Below are positions 13,301 to 26,450 of a stretch of DNA of 64,000 bases, piece by piece. Origin of the DNA: Aphrophora alni. Taxonomy: Eukaryota; Arthropoda; Insecta; Hemiptera; Aphrophoridae. How positions within the stretch are numbered: position 1 is the stretch's first letter; every line of letters begins with the position of its first letter. Location: positions 10,508,724-10,572,723 of the forward strand of contig OY740776.1 of assembly GCA_963513935.1 (NCBI GenBank), given 5' to 3'. The position numbers and the translations under genes were made by a program. Below the pieces are notes generated by a model that was given only the letters and a program-made list of their open reading frames with translations, searched no databases and had not been told where the DNA came from.

Positions 13301-13639
13301 TATTATTTTCTACTCATTGTAAAAATATTATATAGCTGAAATATACTTTAAATAAAATATACATAATTAATGAGGATTAAAAATCTAAACATGCTTAAAA
13401 TAACTAATTTATTTTAAGAAATAATAAAATAAGTACACTAATAAAATTCATACACACTAATAAACAGTTTTACCGCAATTAATACATCTCTAATTTTTAA
13501 TTACACTATTAAAAATGTTGTAAATAATAACATTACCATTCCCCCATTCCAACTCCCTCCTCTTAGATAGTGTTTATTGTGGATTTTGATCTGCAACCAG
13601 TAATAAAAGAAGTAAATCGTACTAAGTACCCCATAGTTA

Positions 13640-13765
13640 CTAAGTACCGTCACTGAGATTTGTGTGCTTGTAATAACTGATGATGATAACCTAGTCATTG
13701 AAACGTCATCTTGTATTTGTATTGCACAAATAAAATGGTATTTGTAGAAAATTGTGTTTTTATTC
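13640..13765 (+). repeat. Penelope-like end with hammerhead-like core
   Basis: CTGATGA (13677-13683), a short hairpin-like spacer TGATAACCTAGTCA, and GAAACGTC (13700-13707) reproduce the two conserved boxes of hammerhead ribozymes as found in Penelope-like elements. A possible 3-bp stem III (CGT 13648-13650 with ACG 13703-13705) exists, but stem I is poor. A tail with AATAAAATGG and an ATTGTG block follows. Probably a decayed terminal fragment. Confidence 0.35.
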
Positions 13766-15218
13766 ATTTGGTTATATTTAAAGCACTGCGACCAGTAACA
13801 ATATTTCTAAAACCAGAGTGAAAGGCAATCATTTTGAAATTTAGAGATTTTTCTCTCTGAATAATAAACGTGTTTCAACTATTAATAAAACCTAGGTTAC
13901 GTTTAAATTGTATTAACGTTCAACTAAAACATTCACATTTAGAGCGTCTATTATTGATTTTCTTTTGTACCTTAGAGATTTAGGGTAATTTAGTTTCAAC
14001 TAATATATTTCATGTTGTTAAATTAGATTTTAAAACAAATTTAAGTACCTTTGGATTCAGACGCTATTATAAATGTGAGACGAGATTTACAAAAATATAT
14101 TTTAAACTGTCAACATTTGCAAAATTATGAAGCTATTTTGATAATCAACAACGTAGTTAAAATCACTGTCGTAAGGTATATTTTAAATATTCGTTTTTGA
14201 AAATTTGTCAAAAGTACAATCTGCTTAACTATAACGTTAATTTAGCCTACATATAAACCAAAAAAATGTCTACGCTTGAAAAAACAACTTTTAAAGAAAT
14301 GAATTCAGATTAGTGGTCCACATTTTATAATTAGATTTGAATCTTATTTGTTATTATGTTGAACACAATAATAAAATTACTGCTCAAACAAAATTTAAAA
14401 TATCGTGATTGAATAAGTGTTAACTCATTTACCTTATGTTTTAGAACAATTAAAAAAATGTAAAAAGAGATTCGTGCTTGCTTATTTCTATACAATTTAT
14501 AAAAAAAAAATTTATATTTGTTCTAAGGTAATCTCAAAAAGCAAAAATTCGGATTTAATTAAATTTTTAATTGGAGCTGAAAAATTAATTGTATCATCTG
14601 TTATTTGTCTATGTGTACCCTTATAAATGGGGATTAAAATAAGAAGAAAATTACAAACGGCAAGGAACGGGTTAATCTAGGTACGTAGGAAGAAAAGTAC
14701 TTTGGGAGGATTCCAAAACTATCCCCACCCTTGCTTATTTAAAATCTTTAAAATACTTAATTTGATTTTTCTGTTTACTTTTTACATTTCAGGAAAGATT
14801 CAGAATCATCCCCTTGGTTGTTTGCCTGTCTTTAGAGTGATAGATTAAAATTATACATTTCAGAAAAGAGTTTTACTTTAAGGCAGAATATTGAATCTGG
14901 TGAATAATTGTTTGCCAGTTTTCGTTTTGTTTTTTGAAACTTAACTTCAAACCACATTTGTAACTGTAGATGGGGACCGGCAGTTTTGGCTTAATAAATT
15001 GGTAGCCTTTATTTTTTTCTCAATAAGTTTAACTGCTTTATGTCATTAAACACAATTAAAATGTCCGCATTTTTCCAATATAGTTGACAACTCAATTTGT
15101 TTTAATAACAACCAATTAATTATAAATACTTGAAATGTTTTTCAATTCATAACCATACATACTTAAAACGATATGGACGATCTGTTAATTGTAGTTCAAT
15201 CTCAGACCTTGATCAATG
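13766..15218. other. AT-rich stretch, nothing recognised
   Basis: Only short, low-complexity frames (for example 14417-14626) with lysine- and isoleucine-rich random composition. No RNA gene or repeat seen. Confidence 0.55.
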
Positions 15219-15268
15219 ATTTCCCTGGGTAATAGTTTGGTTACAGATTAGATAAAGCGCTTCTCTGA
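15219..15268 (-). repeat. Dispersed repeat, CCCAGGGAAATC family (copy 1)
   Basis: The minus strand reads CAGAGAAGCGC..ATTACCCAGGGAAATCAT, matching plus-strand copies at 30253-30311 and 31961-32018. Short, non-coding, class unknown. Confidence 0.5.
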
Positions 15269-15907
15269 ACACGACCGAATGTTAGTTTAAATTAAAATTT
15301 AAAATACGGACATTAGAAATATATTTTATATAGAGAAACTCTTCCAAAAGGAACCCTATCCTATTTTTAACATATCCAATTGAACGAGTCGGTTTCAGAA
15401 CTGTTTCTGTATCTTTCAAAACAAACTGATTGGGCTAATAATAATATTAAAATAAATACAGTCTGAAATGACTAAAAAAACAATTTCTTTGTTGGGTGTC
15501 AGAAAACCAAAATAGATACGAAAACACAAATTGTGACAATCTTAGTTCGTTAAGATGAGAATCTTTGAATTTGTAAATTGTCTCTCATTTTTCCAATATG
15601 GCTATCGATTTAATTTATTTTATTTTATTGGTAAACAATTGTGTGATTTAATTATAAATATAAATATTTCTCGATATTTAAACAATCCTAACAGTTGGGG
15701 ATAAGGAAACTCAATGTATTTTGATCCCATTATTTTTAGGTTAACAGAGATTTATACATCTCTTCCTGTTATACCATTCTTCATACGTTGTTAATTTTGA
15801 AGTGATATTCTTAAATCAAACTAAGAAAGTCAGAAAACAAAACCTGTTCTACAACAACCTTTAATGTTCTCTGTTTGAAGTTATTTGTTAATGATGGAAG
15901 TTCAATT

Positions 15908-16082
15908 TTATTATTATACATTTTTCGGACATTTGCCATCATTTGTGTGTTAAACATTCAAAACACGACGTTTCGAGAATAAGAATCAATTCCCGTTTTT
16001 CTGGAGGACGGATTTTTTGTCGTGTTTTGAATTTTTTACACACAAATGATGGCAAATGTCCGAAAAAAAGTATAATAATTTT
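15908..16082. mobile_element. Foldback (MITE-like) element
   Basis: About 60-bp imperfect terminal inverted repeats: TTTTTCGGACATTTGCCATC at 15920 against GATGGCAAATGTCCGAAAAA near 16047-16066, with a short asymmetric loop (CGTTTTTCTGGAGGACGG). The minus strand of the left arm carries GAAACGTCGTG, a box like the ends of Penelope-like elements. A clear target-site duplication is not seen. Confidence 0.7.
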
Positions 16083-19000
16083 TTTTTAAACCTTTAATAT
16101 GTTATTGACTAAGAATAAACAACTATTTATTGGTAGTTTCTAACATCTTACAAGGCTCTTGAACGTGCCTAAGCTTGAAAGTAGTGCATTATCAAAACAT
16201 TTTTAAACCATATATATTTGAACGATTATCCTTATTTTTATGCCAGGTTAAAAAAAACACAAGTTGTCATTATAAGAACTGAAGGTGTCAATCTTTTTTG
16301 GAAACATTTAACAGCGACCGATTCAATAAGCTATAACATTTATTGAAGGTTACCATTTATGACTACAAATAAACACTCTATCCTTTCTGTTAGTCTGATA
16401 CTAAATTGAAGCCCTTCTCTTGGTCCTTTTTGTGTATAACTTTAATCCATTACAAGGACAGACAGGCAGGCAGCGAATCTTTTACGAAATGTAAAAATAT
16501 CAACAAAAAATTTAAAATTATGAACCTTAAAGGAAACATTGTCGTAAATTTATACATTTTCACTTACAATTGGGGGGGGGTTGGAACTCTCCCAAACGAC
16601 TTTCCTCTATGTGTACCTGGATAAAAGCTTTAATCTTTACATTGCTATTTGCAATTTTGGTCATTTAATTTTCCATATATAAGGGTACACATTTACTAAT
16701 TAATACCGGTGTAAACTTAATAAAGACTTGCCTCGACCTTTCAAGGAACCTTTTGTAAGATCTTATCTGTATGCTGCATCAAAACTATTTAATTTGATTC
16801 CTGTTCTTTTGAAAAAAGTAAAATTCAGAAATTGTTTTTAACGGAACGAAAAACCTGGTTGTTTTCTCTAATTGGTGTAGAGTGTTTGTTTGGAGTGATT
16901 ATTTGATATAGGTGAATTTTGTTTGTTTTTTATTGGACTTGCTTTGTATTTTAAGTTTGGAAGATAATTTTAATTAATATCATTGTACTCTGTAATAATG
17001 ATTCGAAGAAATTTGTGAATATTAGAATTGATTCTTTTTTATTTATATTCCAAATATTAGATTCCATCTTTTTTTAATTATGTTGTGGCATTCTTTTTGT
17101 GTTACATATATTTCATATTTTAAAGAACTTTAGGGTTTTTTTCCTGCTGCTGGAAAACACAAAACATATGATCCTATAGGGTTTCTTAAATATTTCATTA
17201 GGAATTCCTTAATATAAAGTTATGTACCGTAAGTTTTCTTTAACTTTATTTATCTGCTTCAGATCTTATGATTCTAAATGTTACTATCTTTTGTTGTTTT
17301 TCTTGTCTCTATAAAAAAATAAAGATTTCTTTCTTCTTTGTTACAGATTTCCTTTTCAGCTTACATCTATGAATTATCATAAAAGAATAAAATGGCTGAC
17401 AATTTTAAAATTAACTTACTTTCATTTTAGCGAGGTAATACAACCAATTTAAAATGTTTTTTTATCTCTTTCAAGTAAACTTCGTGTCACACTTATTTCA
17501 GTCACCCTGTATTTTTCACAAACACAATAAATCAATCTTATTCTTTATGATTCCAGACAGTTCTGTTTTATAATTACTATTACCCAAATCAATTCGTCTT
17601 GAAGGTTACAGAAGCTGTTCTGTTTACGGGACCCATTCAATTTTATCTTCTTAAAATCTGATGGGGATGGGTTATTTTTGTACTATAACCTACATAAGAA
17701 TTAAGGGTTAGTAAAATTATTGTCCCGAATTCAGAAGATAAAAATAATTGTCTATAAATTACACAAACGGTTGAGAAAAGTATACACCCATTGCACAGAT
17801 CACAACAAACGAAATAATAGGTCACATTTCTAAGAATTTGGGATCGAGCCTCCAAAATTCGTCTCGTTAACTTACGTTGCTTTCATTTTGGTCATAAAAA
17901 ATGAACGAACCCTTAGATCACGTGAAGCTTCCTGTAGATACCTATGGAGAAGACAGAAGCAGTAGTGGTTAGAAATAGAAAATCTATTGAACATCTCAAA
18001 ATGTTCATCGATGAAATACAGCAGTTCAAAAAGTTCACATGAAGTTCAACTTAAAGAAGTAGTCTTGGAACTGAGCAAGATAAGAGAATAAAATTTGTAG
18101 TGTATAAACTGTAGGAGAAGGCAATTTATATAGGATTTAAACCAATGCTCAATTTAAGAAAATCTAAAAATGTAAAGTTGATATGTACCATCGTGGTACT
18201 TGCCCAGCCACATCATACGATGTAATATCATAAAACTTTGTATCAAACGTGGCGCATTTAAGTACAATATATACAGCACATTGGTGAAAACGCTGGAGAA
18301 GGAAACTGGTATCCAGAAAAAAATGATATCACTGTAACGCGACATAGCCTTAAGTTATCAGTATACTGCACTATGTTTAAATGTACAGTGTTAGTTTTGG
18401 TACTTATGAAGGTCGTTCGCTCTGAAATATTCTGCAAGATATAAGAAGGAAAACAGGAGGGAAACTTGTTCTAAAATGGTTCAAACGATGTTATGAAGAT
18501 TATTGAGGTAGGACGTAGCATTTGATCCTCAATCTGGCAGAATAAGGTTAGGAAGACGAATTTTTACCAGAACCTGACTTTAACAGTAGTGTTTTATAGG
18601 ACAGCTCTGTATATTTGTATTCTCACATTCAAACTGCACCGAGCATACTGAGAGAGCAAAAGTAAACGGTAGATTGAGTTGACCAATCTCATCTGACAGT
18701 ATCGTACAGAGGTGTTTTAGAACGTGAAAAAATGTACGATAGTTTCGTACGTTGAGCATTAGCAAAGAAAGAACAAGATGGAAGGGAAGAATATAGTGAA
18801 AATCAATAATTGAGAATTTTCACTTTCCAAGAAGATACGCAGGCGAGACCTTAGAGAGGATATAACTATCTCAGGAGGAAACGAGTGACAGGTTTTAGTG
18901 GATAAAGGGATGAAATCTCACTCCCACCATTGCTGCTGTGTCACCGAGTTGACAACGATTAACTCTCACTTCTTTGGTTTAAAAGTACTTGTGTTGTGTG

Positions 19001-21390
19001 AGTGTTTCATTAGTTGTTATCTTTAATTCGATAATTTATTATACACTACATTAATCTCTTCAAAGCTGGGTACCCTATGGTACATGGGGTAGATCTGTGG
19101 TAAGTGTCTTCAACCTCTGAATGAACATTTGGACAAACTGTGTAAATAAATATATCCTCTATCCTTCGTAAAAATAAAAATATAAAAACTAATGGAAAAC
19201 GTAATTACAAGTAACGTTGCTTAACGTTATTGTAGATTAGGTTAATTGTCTGTAACTCAAAGATAAATTGGTTGAGACTAGAATATATATCAAGGATACA
19301 TTAATATTCATTGTAGAAAGGGCAACGTGACAATGTTTAACTGTCAAAGCGTTTGGGAAATGTTTAATGGATTTAATTATTTCTACACCAATTAGATTTG
19401 TCTGCCTATAGGGGTCGTCTCGTGGTATTTAGACAATAGCTGCCCCCACCCCTACCACCCCTGTCTACAAGGAGGTTATAACTGTAATATACTCAAGGTA
19501 GAATTATAATCACCTTAATCCTTCACTAATTTTACATGATTTTTTTTCAGATGATTTAATTCACAAAAATATTTATTATATATTTAAAACACTGACTTTA
19601 GACATACCTAAAATGTGGGGTCCAGCTCTTTCCAAATTTAGACGCAACTGTAATATTTAAAATTGTCATTAAGTTTAGTTTCACCAATTTTTTCTACGAA
19701 AGATGACGTAGAAATATTATCCGTTTCCGAAATATTTCCATCCAGTATTACTGAATTTTTTTTAAGTACTTGTTAGAACGCTTTAAGGCATTTATAATAC
19801 AAAAAAACTGTTAGTGGGAGCCTGAGAAACCCCAAGAAAGCACATCCACAGGTGGTGGATAGAGGAAGTCTTCTCAGATTGGGGTGGTAGAATGAAAACA
19901 ACATGCCTCCTGCTGACCAACAGTTACTTTGGTGACCTTAACAGAATCGTTCGGCGGAGTATTAGTTACATGGTGTAAGTGACTGAAATGGCTAGTGTAG
20001 TGGAGCGAGAATGCAAGGCCAATGTAGGCTAGAAGAAGACCTGTTCCTCCAGATTGGGACTTGGGCATGGAACTAGTAACTGTAGAGTCATTCTTACAAA
20101 AGAACCGCGGCATCTCTGGCTATCTTATGTAAAAAAGACTTAAAGCGCATCAAATGGAATTTATCCTGGAATAAGGGATGTTTTATCTTTATATAGAGCT
20201 GGAGCTTAATACAGCTTGAAGTTCTCTTCAGGAGATGAAGTGGATCAGTTAGGGCATATCGAAGAATAGTATCCAGACAATATATTCCGGGTGGAATGGG
20301 TGCCGATGCACAATCTATTTCAGAGGCGTGGATGGAGATGCCAGCTCGGGATAGATTTACCTGAAGATCTATGTTGAAGGACACCATGATCTCTCTTGAA
20401 TTGTAACGATTATTATTATTATTATTATTTAAGGAACTCTTAATAGCCTAACGAATAAATTGACAAATTAAAGGTAAAAAGAAATAAACATCATTCTCCA
20501 AACAATTGTCTTACGTATAGATTCCCTAAAAAATATCCATTTGTGTCTTGCACTCTAGGAATTTTTTTAAATATACTCTATAAGCTAAGTGTTAAAGGTC
20601 CATAGCAACCATAAAAACTTTGCAGTTTTACGATTTTAACAGATGATTTTTAACTTTATACACTTGCAACAATTGTAACAGATGTTTCAACTGATAGTTG
20701 GTTTATTGGACATTGTAGGTAATGTTAAATTGTATTATTAGATCAAAGTCTTATCATAGATTAAGGTAAGTTTGAATAACACAGTTGTAACACAGGTTTA
20801 GTCTAGTAATTCTACGCAATCACTACTATCTTGATATCGGCTAGTACCTAACGGGTAAAACGTCTCCACTCGCTTCGATTCATTCAACGATTCGCTTCGA
20901 CAGATCTCGTAACTTTACGACTATGACATTTTCGACAATAACTTTCTACTTGTCACCCGAGAGTTGTCGAGTTGTAACCCACTGCATGAAAATTGAAATC
21001 TGCAAATTTGTATCTAATTTAGTGTGTTATAAATTGAACAGCATACAAAATACGAACGAAATCTTTTTCTAATTGTCGCCATTTTGACATTTTCAATTTA
21101 ATTTTGTTGAATTTTAAATGATTTCTAAATGAGGACACTATAGTCGCCGAAACAAAATTTTAGCAGCTTACGCACAAATACAAAGGTTCAAAATCACTTT
21201 CGGTTTCCTAAGAGTTAGGAAACGTGAAGAAAAAAATCAAAAAAAACAACGTCAAAACATTTGGTGATTACCAAAGCACAAGTAAAACAAGGTTGAGCGC
21301 GTTTACAAAATTACTCTCAAAAAATTATCTTACATATTAGGAGGTGTTTTTTGTACGGTGCAAATACAGTAGACGAAATAAGTCGTGTTT
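16083..21390. other. Long AT-rich stretch without a recognisable gene
   Basis: Read on both strands. Small frames at 16406, 17643, 18154 and 18580 lack motifs. A GC-richer patch at 19860-20390 carries overlapping minus-strand frames (19874-20113 and 20094-20387) with no stop for 79-97 codons; I recognise no domain in either, and an old pseudogene or transposon exon is possible. A (TTA)n run sits near 20410. No tRNA or other RNA gene found. Confidence 0.5.
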
Positions 21391-21398
21391 TTAAAAAG

Positions 21399-21860
21399 GC
21401 ATGGAATCTCTGGCTGTGAGCCAAAGTAACATGTTCTCGTCTTGTGTTTGTATATTTATTCTGTGTAACACTTGTTCCGGAAAATTGTCATTTTTATTGC
21501 ATGTAATACTTCATACCCGTTGTGGAAAGAGAACAATGGGTTGCTTTTCTGTTATCCTACACCCGCTTATCTTTATAATGAACTTCGTTTTTCCTTCATG
21601 ATAACATTTCTCATTCAACATTACTATTAAGTCAGGATATAGTATTCACTTCAATTTAAATAAACTAACCTAACCGAGACTATGTTTGATGGGAGAACAG
21701 CAGAAACGAGCTATTTCCATTTCCGGTATTTTAGTACAGAGTTTTTTGCATAGAAAGACTGAGTTTCTAGCATAGAATTAAAGAATTTAAATATACATAT
21801 AATTATTTAATAGGTCCTCTCGTTTACTTAACCTCAAAATATTAATTAAAAAAATTATCA
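21399..21860 (+). repeat. Dispersed repeat, family G (copy 3)
   Basis: Begins GGAATCTCTGGCTGTGAGCC and is the closest match to the copy at 263. Its right end (about 21806-21835, TCCTCTC..TTACTTAACCTC) resembles the LINE 3' stem-loop at 10305 and 33178. A 66-codon frame inside (21401-21601) is not conserved in the other copies. Confidence 0.55.
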
Positions 21861-21949
21861 CAATTGTTGTAAAGACCATGAACATTGACCAAACAAATTG
21901 CGTAATGTTACGTTAACGTAACAAAATTAGTGCCCATATGCACACGAGA

Positions 21950-22530
21950 GGGAAAACAAAGCTGCAATGAGATTTGCATTGGAATTAGGTAGAACTGAGG
22001 TCTACCTTTTCAAAAAATCATTACTTGTGACAAAACTTGGATCTTCCAGTATAATCTTGAGACCAAACTACAGTTGATGCACTTTAAAACACGAATAAAA
22101 GATTTATCAAAGTTATGAAAATCTTATCAACAAGAATGAAAATTCTGGTAAAACCATGTACAAATTTAATAAAGCCATGGTCATTTTGCTTATGTCAAGA
22201 GCGTAATTTTGTTAGACTTGGTTCCAGAAGTCACAACAGTGAACCAGTATAAGTAAATTTTGCCAAAACTGAGAGAAATAGTTAGAAAAAACTAGCATTA
22301 TTTTGGAAAAGTTTTCGGCTCATGTAGTATTTTCAGTGAAGCAGTTTTTATCTGACAAACAATATTATTACATTACATCCTCCATATTTATAAGATTTGG
22401 AACCATATGATTTTTTATTTTAAACTAAAATAACATCTGTGCTTAAAGTAACACGTTTTGAGTGTGTTGATGCTATATAACAACAGATTGAACAGTTGAC
22501 AGAAACTGATGTACACTCAGGGGCTCATTA
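21950..22530 (+). pseudogene. mariner-type transposase relic
   Basis: Conceptual plus-strand translation, in shifting frames, shows three successive mariner landmarks. First is KKSLLVTCDKTWIFQYNLET near 22010-22065, equivalent to the family's ITGDETW..YDPETK block with the first catalytic Asp kept. Second is VILLDLVPEVTTVN near 22205-22245, the family's LLDFxPxGTTVN. Third is HPPYL-stop-DLEPYDFF at 22376-22415, the HPPYSPDLAPSD signature with the D34D-type Asp, followed by LKVTRFECVDAIQQQIEQLT. Stops and frameshifts make it dead. Terminal inverted repeats were not found. Full transposases are about 345 residues; only the C-terminal half or so is visible. The duplicated region begins inside this relic, so only its 3' part recurs at 39719. 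Confidence 0.7.
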
Positions 22531-22562
22531 TAGTCAGTAAGGGCGTTTGAAGTCCTGGGGTT

Positions 22563-22740
22563 CGTGTAGTTTTGAGGCGGATCCTTCTCTTTCCTCTTTC
22601 CTATCAGGTCTCTCTTAACCGACTGTTGTTATTTTCTGACTCTGACTCAATTAGAGTATTTCAAGGACTTTATTTTAAGTTCTTTTCTTCCTTTTTTTAA
22701 AGACTATGATGACCGAGTCGTCTTTAATTACCAATAAAAG
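22563..22740 (+). mobile_element. tRNA-SINE, family S, 3' part (copy a)
   Basis: TGTAGTTTTGAGGCGGATCC corresponds to the B-box region of the SINE at 26154. It is followed by the shared body TCCTATCAGGTCTCTCTTA and the tail CTTCCTTTTTTTAAAG..ATGATGACC. The head with the A box is missing. Duplicated at about 40013-40190. Confidence 0.6.
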
Positions 22741-22769
22741 TAAACTGATCTGTTTTACCTCTTCGTCCG

Positions 22770-23354
22770 GTGTGAAACAAGACTAAATCATTGAGTAACT
22801 GCTAATTGGGACTTAAGTGAATAGCACCTCTAAATAAAGGTGTTATTGTATCAGTCTCAATATTTAACAAACATACCTTGTATAAATAAACGAAATTGTA
22901 GCACACTATCTCTACCCAAATTTTATACTGCAGATATTTCATCCTCTAGGGTGTATACCTGTCAATAAAGAGAACGCAATACATAAACCTTCTACAACGT
23001 AACCCACGAAATTCATAATTAATTAATTTCTTAATTCACTGTAAACACAGATAACTTCATCCCTTTTAGGATTGTTTAGGGGTAGTTACTACCTCCCTTA
23101 ACGTGTTTAATTTTTTTTTTTTTAATAATAGAGTTTTTCACATTTCACAACACTCTTTATAATATCTTTTATGTAAACCTAGGTTTTAATTAAAACGCTT
23201 ATCTCTCATCTCATAACTTCTCACGCCTTATCTGCGCTTCTTTGGATTTTTTGTATAATGAAAAAATTGTAATTCTAAAATAAGTGGAAATGTGCAAAAA
23301 CCACAATTACTTAAAATATATTTTAAAACTTATATTTGTGCGATCTATATTAGT
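22770..23354. other. AT-rich stretch, nothing recognised
   Basis: Non-coding DNA inside duplication copy 1 (counterpart about 40220-40810), with a poly-T run at 23108-23124. Confidence 0.5.
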
Positions 23355-24000
23355 TTTACTTTTGTTAAGAATTATGATGGTTTTGGATAGAAATATAGTC
23401 CAAGTTTTTTTTAAGAAGCCAGAATGACAACAATTATAGTGACAGACGTCATTGATGCTACAATGATATTATATAAACCCTTGGGTGGGAGGAAACTTGG
23501 TCAGTGGGTCAGGATTGATCAAGGGAAGGGGCTGCAGAAATTCTTGAAGATAGCCAGACGGAATTGGCAGGTAAGAGCTTCCTGGGAAGATAGTCAGACG
23601 GAATTGGCAAGTAAGAGCTTCCTGGGAAGATAGCCAGACGGACTTGGCGAGTAAGAGCTTCCTGGGAGAATAATTCTTGTAGATAGCCAGACGGACTTGG
23701 CAAGTAAGAGCTTCCTGAGAAGATAGTCAGACGGACTTGGCGAGTAAGAGCTTCCTGGGAGAATAATTCTTGTAGATAGCCAGACGGACTTGGCAAGTAA
23801 GATCTTCCTGAGAAGATAGTCAGGCGGATTTGGCGAGTAAGAGCTTGCTGGGAGAACTGAGACTACAGACAAGCATCCATAAGAATCAAGCAGGGTGAGC
23901 AAACTTCGTGTATAAACCTTGTAATTATTTCAGAGACAAGTAAATATAAACTATAACGTATAATCAGGTCTGTGAGTCACAACAATTAGAGTCTTTCTGG
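23355..24000 (-). mobile_element. Element M with internal 53-bp minisatellite (copy 1)
   Basis: Both flanks and the repeats match the inverted locus 54030-56235. The outer block AGAATGACAACAATTA..GACGTCATTGATG matches the complement of 56090-56205. The other end (CAAGCATCCATAAGAAT to GAGTCACAACAATTAGAG) matches the complement of 54045-54165. Between them lie a handful of full and shortened repeat units at 23540-23850. The internal repeat plus conserved flanks suggest one mobile unit; class unknown, terminal repeats not identified. Confidence 0.6.
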
Positions 24001-24148
24001 ATTAATAGTAGTAATAAGAATGTTGAAGCATTGTAATAAGATGATTGTTCTTGTTAATAAAAATTAATTGAGTACTGAACCGTTCGATTATATTGAAAAT
24101 AAAGAACCAATGCAGTTTAAGGGAACCAATCCTAACACTTTCTCTCTC

Positions 24149-24184
24149 AGAGAGAAAGAGAAAGAGAGAGAGAGAGAGAGAGAG
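24149..24184. repeat. (AG)n microsatellite, short allele
   Basis: Interrupted AG/AAAG tract of about 36 bp. The homologous position in copy 2 (41566-41861) is about 296 bp. Confidence 0.9.
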
Positions 24185-24189
24185 TGATA

Positions 24190-26150
24190 TGGAAATCATC
24201 GACGTAGTAATTCCAGTGATATTTAGGTGCTCCAAGGCCAAAAAAAATTATTTTTATAAAATGCAATCTTAATCACTTTTTTAGTGTAAATTAACAAAGA
24301 AAAAGATTGCACAAACATTCTCATTCACTAGTCATAAATCCATTTAAATGCCAACGAAATCTATTAATCACGAAACTGTCACTTCGATAGTTGTCAACCA
24401 AAAAGTAAAGAAAGGACGCCATCTTTAAAACTATTTATATTTAATAATAGGGCATAAACTTGTACCTTTTACGCTTTCAATTTAAATCGTATATTATAAT
24501 AATTGGACTTTTAAAGACGACGGTCAAGGTCTTTAAATTCATTCTCACTTCTAACAATTACAAATTTTTAGTGACGAAATTTTTGGTTGATTTTCATTTA
24601 GTTTTGATGAGTGAGAAAGTTTGTGCACTAATATTTCATTAAGAGAAATTGTCAATGTCAGTTGTACTGAACCCTATTTATAATATACTCCAGGATATTT
24701 CTCCGTAACTAGTGAACCAATATCAATCAAACTATGCGTGCTATTTCGTTTAAAACAACTTTTCAAATCAGAATTATACGAGTCGGTATTTTGAAGATAA
24801 TGCGTGATCATAAGTAACAAAAAGACGTCATTTTAAAAATACACGGATTAAGGCCACCTCGGCCATGTTGGATTGATCAATAATATTGATTTACAAGCGT
24901 TATATTTAATCGCAGAAATATGATTCCCTTGATAGAACGAGTAGACGTGAATAATTTCTTTTTTTAGAAACGAGCTTAAATTTAGAAGTTTTTGCTTAAA
25001 ATGAGAAATATTTTATGTACTGTGTTGTTTTCTTTCACTAATTAATTATTAGAGAAATAAAAATGTCTTCCCCCCCCCTCTGTAACTCGCACCTCACGAT
25101 CTAGAATTATTTAGTAACTCGAAGTCTTAGTAATTTCCCCGAGATACCAAAATTACACGGTATTGCTGTTGGAATTAAATAAACAAACAAATACACCAAA
25201 AACAATTCGCGTTCTTTTATCCTCCCTCCCTTTCTACTTACAACTATTCTATCTCAAAAAACCGATAATAAAATGGATGAAAAGATTACGACAGATCCTC
25301 TTCACAAAAGGTATAAAAGAGATATCCCTTTATTGTTTGTTCAATTTAAATAAATAAAAAGGGCAAAATATTGAATCTTGATATTTACATTGCCAAATGT
25401 CATTCTTATATTTTGAATGTTTCCTTACGTAAACAAACTTCAAGTTTCGTTATTTAAGTTGGCAATATTTGTTGTCATAAGCTGACATTGTCATCTGGTC
25501 TGAATGTCCGTTAGAGCGAAGAAAGAATATAAATAATTTTAGTAATATCCTAAATAAATCACAGCTGTATAATTGCAGAGTACGACAAAAACTAAGGTTA
25601 AAACAGAAAATAATACAAGAAAACAGACAAGAATAAATGAAGGCAGTGTTGTCTATTTATAATTTAATTTTTTAAATTTTTCGTTTCTAAAAAATATATA
25701 TCTTCTTTTGTATATATTTCTAAATGGTACAAAGATAACGAAAAGCTAGTAGATTTCCAATAAAACTGAAACTCAATTCCATATGTTTGCAATTAATAAT
25801 TAGTTCTATATTATTGATATTATTTTTCCAAAAATTATAATACTCTTGCTTATAATGCAATTTTAAATTCTATCATGACTTGTGTCACTGAAAAATGTTA
25901 GTGATTAATTAATATAATAAAAAAACTTTATGAAAAACTTATTCAACTAGGTATACAAGCCCATTGTGTTACGTCTTTCAACGATAAAGTACCCGCATGA
26001 TCTTAGCCTTAAAACAGAGGTTTGCTGACTTCAATTTATATCACTTCCGTAGAGACTTTAATGCTCCAATTAATAGGAAACGAAATATCAAAATTGTCGC
26101 ACTATGATTATACTCTCTTAACTGACGTCACTGAAATATAGAATAACTAC
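24190..26150. other. AT-rich stretch without a gene
   Basis: Non-coding in both duplication copies (counterpart about 41865-43730): the small frames here differ between copies. Contains C8 at 25071 and a diverged dispersed repeat at 25310-25480. Confidence 0.55.
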
Positions 26151-26153
26151 TCT

Positions 26154-26450
26154 CGGGAGCTCGCTTGTAGCGAGTACTGGCTTGGCGATCCCGAAGATCC
26201 TAACTGGATCCTACACCTTATCCATGTAGTCTTGGGTTCGATCCCTCTCTTTTATCTGCCGCATTAGGCCTCTCCTTACAAACACTTGTTCATTTCCGAT
26301 TCTGAAGCAACACACTTTAGTGGGTACGGGATTGGGAATCGCGATAGACCCTAACTGGATCTACACCTTGTAGTCTTGGATTAGATCCCTCTCTTTCATC
26401 TTTCCTATCAGGTCTCTCTTTACAATCTGATGTTATTTTCCAACTCTGAC
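26154..26450 (+). mobile_element. Two adjacent tRNA-derived SINE heads (family S)
   Basis: The first has a Pol III A box TAGCGAGTACTGG (26168-26180) and a B box GGTTCGATCCC (26235-26245), then the body CTCTTTTATCTGCC and CTCTCCTTAC. A second, shorter copy (about 26325-26450) repeats GATAGACCCTAACTGGATC, a decayed B box GGATTAGATCCC, and TCCTATCAGGTCTCTC. The presence of both internal promoter boxes supports tRNA-derived SINE; the parent tRNA is not clear. Confidence 0.75.

Noticed and set aside
23424..23633. 69-codon frame MTTIIVTDVIDATMILY... conserved at 40878
   Set aside because: Its conservation is due to the segmental duplication and it runs into minisatellite units; the inverted third copy does not keep the frame.
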